Below, piece after piece: positions 56,967 through 64,000 of a stretch of DNA of 64,000 bases. The translations under genes and the position numbers were made by a program. The stretch is taken from the NCBI RefSeq assembly GCF_016107395.1, contig NZ_JAAIKO010000036.1:24842-88841 (forward strand), given 5' to 3'. How positions within the stretch are numbered: the first letter of the stretch is position 1; each line of letters begins with the position of its first letter. The notes below the pieces were generated by a model. That model was not told the origin of the DNA, ran no database searches, and worked only from the letters and a program-made list of their open reading frames with translations. This DNA is from Streptomyces fildesensis. GTDB lineage: Bacteria > Actinomycetota > Actinomycetes > Streptomycetales > Streptomycetaceae.

Positions 56967-57563
56967 CTATGCGTGCACCGGGAAGGACGCTTGGAAGGCG
57001 AATCGGCCGTCGGCGCCGTTGCCGATGTCCTCCAGCAGCCCTTCAAGCGCGAGGTACTCGTCCCAGCGCGGGCTGCCGGTTGCTCGGACCAGCCGCGAGA
57101 TGATGAGGTCTTCGAGGTCTGGGACGCGCTTGTTCTTCCAGACCTTGTCGGCTGCGCTCACCAACAGGTCCTCGAGCGTGATATCGGGATCCGACCATGC
57201 CGCGTGCGTGCCGGCGAAGCGGGCTCGCTCCGGGACGAACCCGTGCGCCAAGAGCAGTTCCCTCCCCGCCTCTTCGTGCGACGAGCCGGGCCCGGACAGC
57301 TCAGCTATGTGCACCGTTTTGCCGATGTCATGCGTCGCCGCCCCGAAGAGAACAGCTTCGCGGTCGAGGGCGAGGCCGGGGCAGCGATGAACCACCCACT
57401 CGACCAGCTGACCTGCGACATCGTGGACAGCACGCAAATGGGCAGCCAACCGCGGCGGAGCGTTCAGGGACAGAAGCAGGTCTGCCACCGGCGGCGGGAG
57501 CGGTCGCAGTGGCGGGTCGGCAGAGTCGTGAAGAGTTCGGGAGAGGATGTCTGATGGTGCCAT
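56967..57563 (-). CDS. HD-domain phosphohydrolase-like protein
   Basis: A 198-residue HD-fold protein. Metal ligands are visible in HLRAVHDVAGQLVEWV, in AVLFGAATHDIGKTVHIAEL (H-D pair) and in GSSHEEAGRELLLAHG. A late Asp (VSAADKVWKNKR) completes the pattern. It probably hydrolyses a nucleotide or phosphoester; the substrate is unknown. TAGTCT lies 6 nt before the ATG and there is no Shine-Dalgarno sequence, so it is probably leaderless. Confidence 0.85.
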   Translation of the reverse strand: MAPSDILSRTLHDSADPPLRPLPPPVADLLLSLNAPPRLAAHLRAVHDVAGQLVEWVVHRCPGLALDREAVLFGAATHDIGKTVHIAELSGPGSSHEEAGRELLLAHGFVPERARFAGTHAAWSDPDITLEDLLVSAADKVWKNKRVPDLEDLIISRLVRATGSPRWDEYLALEGLLEDIGNGADGRFAFQASFPVHA

Positions 57564-57683
57564 CGGGGCAGACTACTGAGATTCGAACGGACGGCGCCCC
57601 GTCCACAGGTCATATCCGGTTGACGGTGATCAGGGTGGTTGCTGTACTTCGCTGCTGTACCGACGACCGGAGCGGAGGGGTTC

Positions 57684-57949
57684 ATGAGCGGCGGACTGCC
57701 CGAAAGCGTGGACCACGACATCGCCGAGGGCCGAACCATCGTCGCCATCAAGGGAATCTGCGACTCCCTGGGATGCTCCATCCGTGAGGCCGTGGACATC
57801 TACGCGGCAAGGCACGAGGAACTTCTGCGCGACCGCCCGACGATTTCACCGTCGGACCGGACGAACAGCTCACCCTGCCCGGAGTCTTCTCACCGACCGA
57901 ACGCGAACAACTCGTCGCGGCAGCGGTCGACCGGATCGTGACGCCGTAA
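57684..57949 (+). pseudogene. Hypothetical protein gene with a one-base frameshift
   Basis: ATG 57684 follows GGAGGGG. The frame reads SGGLPESVDHDIAEGRTIVA and LGCSIREAVDIYAARHEELL. Near 57836 a C appears to be missing (CGCCCGACGAT), after which the next frame gives DDFTVGPDEQLTLPGVFSPT and QLVAAAVDRIVTP, ending at TAA 57949. Joined, it is about 88 residues, acidic and helical, with no known family. Two terminators follow. It is a pseudogene or a base-calling error. Confidence 0.65.
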
Positions 57950-57970
57950 CCCCTCGCCGGGAATGCGTCG

Positions 57971-57995
57971 GCCCGCCGGACTTGGTCCGGCGGGC
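57971..57995 (+). terminator. Terminator after the frameshifted hypothetical gene
   Basis: GCCCGCCGGA and TCCGGCGGGC are perfect 10-bp arms around a CTTGG loop, 21 bp after the stop. Confidence 0.75.
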
Positions 57996-58014
57996 CGAGG
58001 GTCGGGAACTCATC

Positions 58015-58054
58015 CCCGCGAGTGGCCTCTCCTCCTGGAGAGGCCACTCGCGGG
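58015..58054. terminator. Very strong hairpin between convergent genes
   Basis: CCCGCGAGTGGCCTCTCC and GGAGAGGCCACTCGCGGG form 18-bp perfect arms with a TCCT loop. It ends 5 bp from the stop of the convergent minus-strand gene and serves at least that gene. Confidence 0.85.
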
Positions 58055-58059
58055 TTCTG

Positions 58060-58377
58060 TTACTCCGGGGCTGTCACGTCCGATACCGCTTGGACGAGGC
58101 TCAAGGCCAGGGCGTCGAAGTTCTCCCGATGGAAACTCAACTTCACGTGGAAGTTCTCCGCCGCGAAGTATGTCCTGTCGATGAGGAAGACGGTGGCTGC
58201 CGCCGTGAGTGCCGCATGGATGGCGTGCAGCTCCCGCAGATCCAGGACGTAGTCGCGGGTGGCCTTGTGATCACCCGCGAGCCTGGTCGGCACCCTCACC
58301 GGAACGGCACCCGCGGACGGCGCCGCCGCCGACCGCCTGGCCCGGGCGCTTCGGCCGTCGTCCCCGTCCTCGCACAC
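58060..58377 (-). CDS. Small hypothetical helical protein
   Basis: Up to 105 residues; the last 70 or so look real: DYVLDLRELHAIHAALTAAA, YFAAENFHVKLSFHRENFDA and LALSLVQAVSDVTAPE. The N-terminal part is low complexity (Arg/Ala) and the start is uncertain. It ends directly at an 18-bp terminator hairpin, which supports expression. No function is recognised. Confidence 0.55.
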   Translation of the reverse strand: MCEDGDDGRSARARRSAAAPSAGAVPVRVPTRLAGDHKATRDYVLDLRELHAIHAALTAAATVFLIDRTYFAAENFHVKLSFHRENFDALALSLVQAVSDVTAPE

Positions 58378-58421
58378 GTGAGACCGCCCTCCGCACCGCC
58401 GACCAGCACGACGTTCCCGAG

Positions 58422-58427
58422 TAACCT
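58422..58427 (+). promoter_or_regulatory. -10 box of a leaderless transcript for the M20 peptidase
   Basis: TAACCT ends 6 nt before GTG 58434, the usual geometry of leaderless actinobacterial mRNAs. I see no strong -35. Confidence 0.5.
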
Positions 58428-58433
58428 TGCGCC

Positions 58434-59534
58434 GTGACGATGCACAGAACTGCCGACGCGAGTGTTGAAGCGATGCTCGAGGACCTCAGGACACTCGTCG
58501 AAATCGAGTCTCCATCGCGCGACCTCAACGCCCTGACGGCATCGGCCAAAGCTGTCGCCGCCGTCATCGAGAGCCGCCTCGGCGGGGCGGCCGTCCTTGT
58601 CGAGAGCGAAGCGGGACCGCACGTCCACTGGTCGGCCGGCGGGGATCCCAAAGTGCTGATCCTCGGTCACCATGACACGGTGTTTCCGCTCGGCACCCTT
58701 GAACGCCGCCCGTTCAGGGTCGAAGACGGACACGCGACCGGCCCCGGAGTCTTCGACATGCTGGGCGGTCTGGTGCAGGCCGTTCACGGCCTGGCGACGC
58801 TCGATGACCGTTCAGGCGTCGAGATCCTGATGACCGCCGACGAAGAGGTCGGCTCCCGCTCCTCGCGCGCCCTCCTCGAAGAACGAGCCATCGCCTGCGG
58901 CGCCGTGCTGGTGCTCGAGGGCGCCGCTGACGGCGGCGCTCTGAAGACCGGCCGCAAAGGCTGCGGCACGTTCCACGTCACCATCACGGGACGGGCGTCG
59001 CACGCGGGCCTTGAGCCCGAAGCCGGCGTCAACGCCCTGATCGAAGCCTCCCACCAGGTCCTGGACATCGCGGCGCTCGGCCGACCCGGCATCGGCACGA
59101 CCGTCACCCCGACCGTCGCTTCCGCGGGAACCCAGGACAACGTCGTTCCCGCGGAAGCGACCGTCCTCGTCGACGTCCGCGTCGAGTCGGCCGATGAGAA
59201 GGAACGCATCGAATCCGCCTTCGCGGCCCTCGCTCCGCATCTCGAAGGGGCCCGGATCACCGTTCAGGGAGCCGTCGGCCGACCCCCGATGCCCGAGTCG
59301 GCATCGACGCAGCTCTTCGCGCTGGCACAGCAGCTGCTTCCCGACCTCGTAGGCACGGCGGTCGGCGGCGGAAGCGACGGCAACTTCACCGCGGCCCTGG
59401 GCGTGCCGACACTCGACGGCCTCGGAGCAGTCGGCGGCGGCGCCCACGCCGACCACGAGTACCTGGTGATCGAAGCGATGGCCGAGCGGGCGCATCTTGT
59501 CGCCGGCCTGGTGAACGCGATCCAGAACGCGTAG
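58434..59534 (+). CDS. M20-family metallopeptidase (carboxypeptidase G2-like)
   Basis: A 366-residue M20 enzyme. The first metal site is in VLILGHHDTVFPLGTL, the bridging Asp in ATGPGVFDMLGGLVQAVHGL and the catalytic Glu pair in EILMTADEEVGS. The dimerisation domain has FHVTITGRASHAGLEPEAGV, and the last metal ligand is His in GGGAHADHEYLVIEAM. It should release C-terminal amino acids or hydrolyse N-acyl amino acids in the cytoplasm. GTG 58434 fits a leaderless start; ATG 58440 is in frame. Confidence 0.9.
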   Translation: MTMHRTADASVEAMLEDLRTLVEIESPSRDLNALTASAKAVAAVIESRLGGAAVLVESEAGPHVHWSAGGDPKVLILGHHDTVFPLGTLERRPFRVEDGHATGPGVFDMLGGLVQAVHGLATLDDRSGVEILMTADEEVGSRSSRALLEERAIACGAVLVLEGAADGGALKTGRKGCGTFHVTITGRASHAGLEPEAGVNALIEASHQVLDIAALGRPGIGTTVTPTVASAGTQDNVVPAEATVLVDVRVESADEKERIESAFAALAPHLEGARITVQGAVGRPPMPESASTQLFALAQQLLPDLVGTAVGGGSDGNFTAALGVPTLDGLGAVGGGAHADHEYLVIEAMAERAHLVAGLVNAIQNA

Positions 59535-60091
59535 AGGGGCATGCGGAGTGCGCGACCTGCCGCGGATCACGCGATCCGCGCGGGTCGCCGCTCGGAAGCA
59601 TGAGGCGCGCTCACCCCCGCGGCAGCGGAACTGGGCGGCGCGGCCAGCGGCCTGCTCACCGCCGGCCCCGTCGCGCGCCATCTTCATGAGCTCGCCACCG
59701 CACTCCGCAACGCACCATGACGCCACGTTGACTCCCGTGACTGCCGTGACTCCCGATCGCCGGGCGAGTGCCGCATTCCAGAGATCGGGCCCATGGCCAT
59801 GAATTGAAACGATATCGGCGGAGTGTGTCGACACGGTGGAGTACGCCCGATCGCACGGAAGCAAGCGCAGGCGAACGGTGGCAGTTGGGCCGCGTTCCGA
59901 GAACAGGGCCGGCAGGCGCAGGTCTCTGGACAACAACAACCATCTAGATTACGGGTGTTGACCCTGCCGATCGACCCGTAGGGATCAGGCCACCAGCCCA
60001 TTCGACCCCGGGTTGCCGGGCTCAGGTCCCGCCGTGAGAGCGGCTGTCGAATCCCTGGACGGCATGGGGGTGGACGCCGTAGCATCCCGCC
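59535..60091. other. Intergenic region before the GH78 gene
   Basis: About 560 bp with no supported gene. A locally AT-rich stretch at 59930-59960 (CAACAACAACCATCTAGATTACG) stands out and could hold a promoter. Frames here show no consistent coding pattern. Confidence 0.45.
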
Positions 60092-60109
60092 GAATGAATC
60101 GATTCATTC
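60092..60109. promoter_or_regulatory. LacI-type operator before the rhamnosidase gene
   Basis: GAATGAATCGATTCATTC is an 18-bp perfect palindrome with a central CG, ending 16 bp before the ATG. The design is that of LacI-family sugar repressors, but its sequence differs from the operator of the GH59 gene. Confidence 0.75.
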
Positions 60110-60125
60110 CTACGTGGGAGTAGCC

Positions 60126-63100
60126 ATGCCGCTGGACGAGCCGTCCCCCTCCGGGCACGACCGACGCATGATTCTGAAATGGGGGCTCGGCGGAGCCGCA
60201 CTCGCCGCGGCGGGATTCCCCGCTCTGACGGCCGCCTCCGCGAGCGCCGCACCGGCCGCAGGAACCGTGCTGCCCGTCGCCCTCACCGGTGCGCACTGGG
60301 TGTGGTTCCCGGAGGGCAGCCCGGCGAGTTCCGCCCCGACCGGTGACCGGTACTTCCGCCGGACGTTCACCATCCCGGCGGGCCCTGTCACCGAGGCGCA
60401 GTTCGTCGTCACCGGCGACGACACCGTGGACGTCTGGCTCAACGGCACTCCCCTGGCCTCCTCTCCCCGGGCCGCCGACTCCTGGGCCCAGGCGCTGTAC
60501 GTCGACCTCCAGTCCGCACTGCTCCCGGGGGCGAACACCCTCGCGGTCGTGGCCCGCAACACCTCCACCGGTCCGGCCGGCCTCATCGGGCGGGTGCACG
60601 TCGTGGCCGGTGGCACCGGCGTCGACCTCGTCACGGACGGGGCCTGGAAGGCGTCGCAGACCCCGGCGGGTGACTGGGAGCAGCCCGGGTTCAACGACGC
60701 GTCCTGGCCTGCCGCCGCCGACCTCGGGGCCTATGGGTCGGGTCCGTGGGGAAGCCGCGTCACCGCGCCCGACCCGGCGGCCGCCTCACCGCTGGGCGTC
60801 GCCTCGGCCACCACCGAGCGCCGCACCGACCCGCTCGGACTGGACGCCGCGCGGCCCAGGTTCGGTTGGAAACTCACCGGGGCCGGTGGGCAGGCGCAGG
60901 GCGCCTACCAGGTCATCGTCGCCACTTCCGGTGCGTTGGCCGATGCCGGTACCGGCGACGTCTGGGACAGCGGCCGCGCACCGAGCGGGCAGTCCGTCGA
61001 CGTCGTGTACGGCGGCCCGACGCTGGCCTCGCGGACCCGCTACTACTGGCGGGTCAAGATATGGGACACCCAGGGACGCGTCAGCGCGTGGGGTGCCGTC
61101 CGGACCTTCGAGACCGGTCTGCTCGCCCCGGCCGCCGAGTGGAAGGGCGCTTTCATCGGGCAGCCGCTGTCCACCGCCGGGCTCAGCGGCGCCACCTGGA
61201 TCTGGTACCCGGAGGGCGACCCGGCCTCCGGTGTCCCGGCCGGGACCCGCTACTTCCGCAGGACCGTCAGCTTCACGGCCGCCCCGTCGTCCGCCACCCT
61301 CGTCGTCTCCGGCGACGACACCGCCACCGTGTGGGTCAACGGCACCCAGGTCAGTTCCGCCACCGCGTGGCAGCAGGCCTCCGTCGTCGACGTCACGAGC
61401 CGGCTGCACGCCGGATCCAACACCATCGCGGTGTCGACGCAGAACACCAGCCAGTCGCCGGCGGGCATGATCGCCCAACTGACCGCGACCGGCAGCCCGG
61501 TCGTCAACACCGACGCCACCTGGAAGGCCGCGCAGACGGGACCGGCCGGCTGGGAGCAGCCCGGCTTCAACGACTCCGCCTGGGTGCAGGCGAAAGCGGT
61601 GGCGGTGTATGGGGGCGGGCCCTGGGGATCCGGTGTGGCGATACCGCAGGCCAAGCCGTCCCCGCTGCTTCGCAAGGCGTTCACGGTCTCCAAGCCGGTG
61701 GCCACGGCGCGGCTGTTCACGACGGCCCTGGGCCTGCACGAGACGCGGCTCAACGGTGCCAAGGTCGGCAACGACGCGCTCGCACCCGGTTGGACGGACT
61801 ACTCCAAGCGCGTGCAGTACAAGGAGTACGACGTGACCGCCCAGATCGCGCAGGGCGCCAACGCGCTCGGCGCGTGGCTGGGCAACGGCTGGTACACCGG
61901 CCATATCGGCTGGCACGGGCCCCAGTTCTACGGTGCGCAGCCCTGGTACTCGGCGCAACTGCACCTGACCTACACCGACGGAACGACCTCGCTGGTGGCC
62001 ACCGACAGCAGTTGGAAGTACGCGCCCGGCCCGATCCGGGTCGACGACCTGCAGATGGGTGAGGAGTACGACGCCCGGGCGGCCGTGGCGGGTTGGGACG
62101 GCGCCGGGTTCAACGACGCGGCCTGGAGCGCCGTCACGGTGCGCTCGGGTGCGCTCCCGAACCTGGTGTCGCAGGTCGACGAGGGGGTCCGGGTGCAGTA
62201 CGACCGCGTCCCTGTCGCCCTCACCCAGCCGAAACCCGGTGTGTGGATCTTCGATCTCGGGCAGAACGCCACGGGCTGGGACCGGTTGCGGGTGTCGGGG
62301 CCCGCGGGCACCGTCGTGACGCTGCGGCACGGCGAGATCCTCAACGCGGACGGCACGCTCTACACCGACAACCTGCGGGTGGCGGGCCTGGGAACCGACC
62401 GGTACACCCTCGCGGGCACCGGGACGGAGACCTACGAGCCGCGGTTCACCCTGCACGGGTACCGGTACGTCGAAGTGACCGGCTTCCCCGGCACCCCGAC
62501 GACGTCCGCCCTCACCGGTCGCACCGCCTGGACGTCCGCCGCTCAACTGGGCACTCTGACCACGTCCAACGCGCTGCTCAACCAGGTGCAGCAGGCGATC
62601 GTATGGGGACAGCGGTCCAACATGCTCGCGGTCCCCACCGACTGCCCGAGCCGTAACGAACGGCTCGGCTGGACCGGTGACATCGCGGCCTTCGTCGATA
62701 CCTCGACGTACAACATCGACATGTCGTCGTTCCTCAACAAGTACACCGACGACCTGACGGACGCCCAGCACGCCGACGGATCGTTCACGAACACCGCACC
62801 GGACACCCAGGACGGCTCGGGCGTCGCCGGCTGGGGGGACGCGGGCGTCATCGTCCCGTACACCCTGTGGCAGCGCACGGGTGATGTACGCGTCGTCGAC
62901 GAGCACTTCGCCGCGATGGTCCGGTGGGTGGAGTACCTCCGGTCGACCGCCGACGCGAATCTGATCCGTGACCAGGGCGGTTTCGGGGACTGGCTCAACG
63001 TCAACGACGACACCGCCCGCAACGTCATCTCCACGGCGTTCTTCGCCTGGGCGGCTCGGCTGGTGTCGAGGATGGCGCGGGCCACCGGGCGCACCGCGGA

Positions 63101-63773
63101 GGCCACCACCTACGGCACCCTCGCGGACCAGGTCGCCGCCGCTTTCACCAACTACTTCGTCGCGGCCAACGGAACGGTGTCCGGCAACACCCAGACCGGG
63201 TACGTGCTGGCGCTGGCCTTCGGACTGGTCCCGGAGAACCGGGTGCAGTCGCTGGTCGACCGGCTGGTCTCGAAGGTCGCCGCTTCCGGCGGGCATCTGT
63301 CCGTCGGATTCCTCGGGGTCAAGGACCTGCTGCCGGTCCTCACCGACCGCGGCCGCGCCGACATCGCTTACCAGATCCTGCTCCAGCCCGGGTACCCCGG
63401 CTGGGGGTACATGATCAGCAGGGGCGCGACCACCATCTGGGAGCGCTGGGACGGCATCCGGACCGACGGCAGCCTCCAGGACGCCGGGATGAACTCGTTC
63501 AACCACTACGGGCTCGGCTCGGTCGGCGACTTCCTCTACCGCCAGGTCGGCGGCCTCGGCCCGGCGTCCCCCGGCTACCGGGCGCTGCTCGTCGCACCCC
63601 GGCCCGGCGGAGGGCTGACCTCTGCACGTGCCGCGTACGAGACGCCGTACGGTCAGGCGGTCAGGCGGTCAGCGACTGGTCCGTCTCCGGCGGGGTGTTC
63701 ACCCTCAAGGTCACCGTGCCCGCCGGTACGTCGGCGACCGTCCGGGTGCCGGCCGGCTCGGCAGCCGCGGTGA
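60126..63773 (+). CDS. Tat-exported GH78 alpha-L-rhamnosidase with a frameshifted 3' end
   Basis: A 1215-residue frame. The signal is twin-arginine-like (HDRRMILKWGLGGAALAAAG, cleavage near ASA-AP). A beta-sandwich module occurs twice (about 57-165 with HWVWFPEGSPASSAPTGDRY; about 358-460 with TWIWYPEGDPASGVPAGTRY). The rhamnosidase N-domain and (alpha/alpha)6 barrel follow, with the signature VPTDCPSRNERLGWTGDIAA carrying the catalytic acids. An 8-bp tandem duplication at 63651-63672 shifts the frame after YETPYGQAV, replacing about 70 C-terminal residues with an Arg/Pro/Ser tail; the original frame continues to TGA 63866-63868. GGGAG lies 5 nt before ATG 60126. It should release rhamnose from plant polysaccharides or glycosides. 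Confidence 0.88.
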   Translation: MPLDEPSPSGHDRRMILKWGLGGAALAAAGFPALTAASASAAPAAGTVLPVALTGAHWVWFPEGSPASSAPTGDRYFRRTFTIPAGPVTEAQFVVTGDDTVDVWLNGTPLASSPRAADSWAQALYVDLQSALLPGANTLAVVARNTSTGPAGLIGRVHVVAGGTGVDLVTDGAWKASQTPAGDWEQPGFNDASWPAAADLGAYGSGPWGSRVTAPDPAAASPLGVASATTERRTDPLGLDAARPRFGWKLTGAGGQAQGAYQVIVATSGALADAGTGDVWDSGRAPSGQSVDVVYGGPTLASRTRYYWRVKIWDTQGRVSAWGAVRTFETGLLAPAAEWKGAFIGQPLSTAGLSGATWIWYPEGDPASGVPAGTRYFRRTVSFTAAPSSATLVVSGDDTATVWVNGTQVSSATAWQQASVVDVTSRLHAGSNTIAVSTQNTSQSPAGMIAQLTATGSPVVNTDATWKAAQTGPAGWEQPGFNDSAWVQAKAVAVYGGGPWGSGVAIPQAKPSPLLRKAFTVSKPVATARLFTTALGLHETRLNGAKVGNDALAPGWTDYSKRVQYKEYDVTAQIAQGANALGAWLGNGWYTGHIGWHGPQFYGAQPWYSAQLHLTYTDGTTSLVATDSSWKYAPGPIRVDDLQMGEEYDARAAVAGWDGAGFNDAAWSAVTVRSGALPNLVSQVDEGVRVQYDRVPVALTQPKPGVWIFDLGQNATGWDRLRVSGPAGTVVTLRHGEILNADGTLYTDNLRVAGLGTDRYTLAGTGTETYEPRFTLHGYRYVEVTGFPGTPTTSALTGRTAWTSAAQLGTLTTSNALLNQVQQAIVWGQRSNMLAVPTDCPSRNERLGWTGDIAAFVDTSTYNIDMSSFLNKYTDDLTDAQHADGSFTNTAPDTQDGSGVAGWGDAGVIVPYTLWQRTGDVRVVDEHFAAMVRWVEYLRSTADANLIRDQGGFGDWLNVNDDTARNVISTAFFAWAARLVSRMARATGRTAEATTYGTLADQVAAAFTNYFVAANGTVSGNTQTGYVLALAFGLVPENRVQSLVDRLVSKVAASGGHLSVGFLGVKDLLPVLTDRGRADIAYQILLQPGYPGWGYMISRGATTIWERWDGIRTDGSLQDAGMNSFNHYGLGSVGDFLYRQVGGLGPASPGYRALLVAPRPGGGLTSARAAYETPYGQAVRRSATGPSPAGCSPSRSPCPPVRRRPSGCRPARQPR
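63651..63672 (+). repeat. 8-bp tandem duplication causing a frameshift in the GH78 gene
   Basis: GGTCAGGC GGTCAGGC GGTCAG: 2.75 copies of an 8-bp unit. Removing one unit restores the reading YGQAVSDWSVSGGVFTLKVT and the expected C-terminal beta domain. Confidence 0.85.
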
Positions 63774-63956
63774 CCGCACCCGCCCAGGCGGTGCCTTTCG
63801 GCTACGCCCAGGGCGCCGCGGCCTTCCGGCTTCCCGCCGGGAACCACACCTTCACCGCTCCGGCCTGAGTCCTGGTGTGAAGTCCTGGCACGAGCCCGGG
63901 CCTGAGCGCCGACGCGATGGGCGGAGGGACCTGTCCGGCGGCGCCTAGTGCTGAAT

Positions 63957-63991
63957 TCCTCAACTTATGGGTATACACGGTGTGTTGAGGA
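63957..63991. repeat. Inverted repeat in an AT-rich stretch at the right edge
   Basis: TCCTCAAC and GTTGAGGA are 8-bp perfect arms 19 bp apart, in DNA clearly more AT-rich than the rest of the window. It may be the start of a mobile element or a regulatory region of the next gene, which lies outside. Confidence 0.4.
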
Positions 63992-64000
63992 GTGCGCTGG

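Noticed and set aside
60786..63506. A 906-codon minus-strand frame opposite the GH78 gene
   Set aside because: Antisense shadow of a high-GC gene without motifs.

Overview
The window is high-GC actinobacterial DNA and looks like Streptomyces or a close relative. The evidence is the strong third-position GC bias, GTG starts, many leaderless -10 boxes (TAnnnT 6-7 nt before the start codon), a mycothiol-dependent maleylpyruvate isomerase-type protein, paired ECF sigma factors, a BTAD/AfsR-type regulator, secreted glycosidases and a remnant of a Streptomyces-type helicase of the kind common in chromosome arms. There is no ribosomal, tRNA or central housekeeping block and no recognisable secondary-metabolite assembly line, so I read it as an accessory chromosomal-arm segment (inference).

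Layout. 0-6.6 kb: a CDF metal exporter, an N-terminally truncated BTAD/NB-ARC regulator abutting the 3' half of an MDR oxidoreductase, then a quinone reductase, a RidA protein and a SnoaL-like protein. 6.7-14 kb: a STAS protein, a divergent HxlR/nitroreductase pair with a perfect operator, an ECF41 operon (membrane protein, NAD(P)-binding protein, sigma factor) with its expected promoter, a BtuF-like protein, and a divergent MarR/hydrolase pair with tandem operators. 14-24 kb: a secreted GH59 galactosidase, a DUF4360 protein, a two-component system divergent from an ABC transporter, DUF1918, and an ECF42-DGPF pair with its expected promoter. 24-34 kb: a Nudix enzyme, an NmrA-like protein, a divergent ArsR/MFS pair, an MDR::TetR pseudogene chimera, an APH-type kinase, a ChbG/YdjC deacetylase and a secreted lytic transglycosylase. 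34-43 kb: a YCII protein, a broken helicase, an MDR 5' half fused to the 3' end of another gene, a GNAT, a broken SRPBCC, an MFS pump, two VOC proteins with the same bipartite promoter, and a LysR regulator. 43-54 kb: TetR/SnoaL, MBL divergent from a GlxA-type AraC regulator, an O-methyltransferase, two hydrolases, SRPBCC and further broken regulators. 54-64 kb: CspA, WYL and PyrF remnants, a secreted M1 peptidase, an HD protein, an M20 peptidase and a Tat-exported GH78 alpha-L-rhamnosidase.

How it works together. Most intact genes form small self-contained regulator/effector pairs: divergent operators (HxlR, MarR, ArsR, TetR) with one enzyme or pump each, and sigma-factor operons that carry their own target promoters. 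The theme is redox, electrophile and xenobiotic handling plus plant-polysaccharide use; the GH59 and GH78 genes each have a LacI-type palindrome upstream but no LacI regulator in the window.

The most striking feature is the density of deletion scars and frameshifts. At least eight places join pieces of unrelated genes or cut a gene short, and about eight more genes carry single indels. This may be real decay of a chromosome arm, or partly assembly/base-calling error; read data would decide. I did not find a convincing undescribed multi-gene defence or biosynthetic system. The best new leads are the twin VOC promoters, the decaying ECF41 operon, the tandem Shine-Dalgarno-like repeat and the scar pattern.
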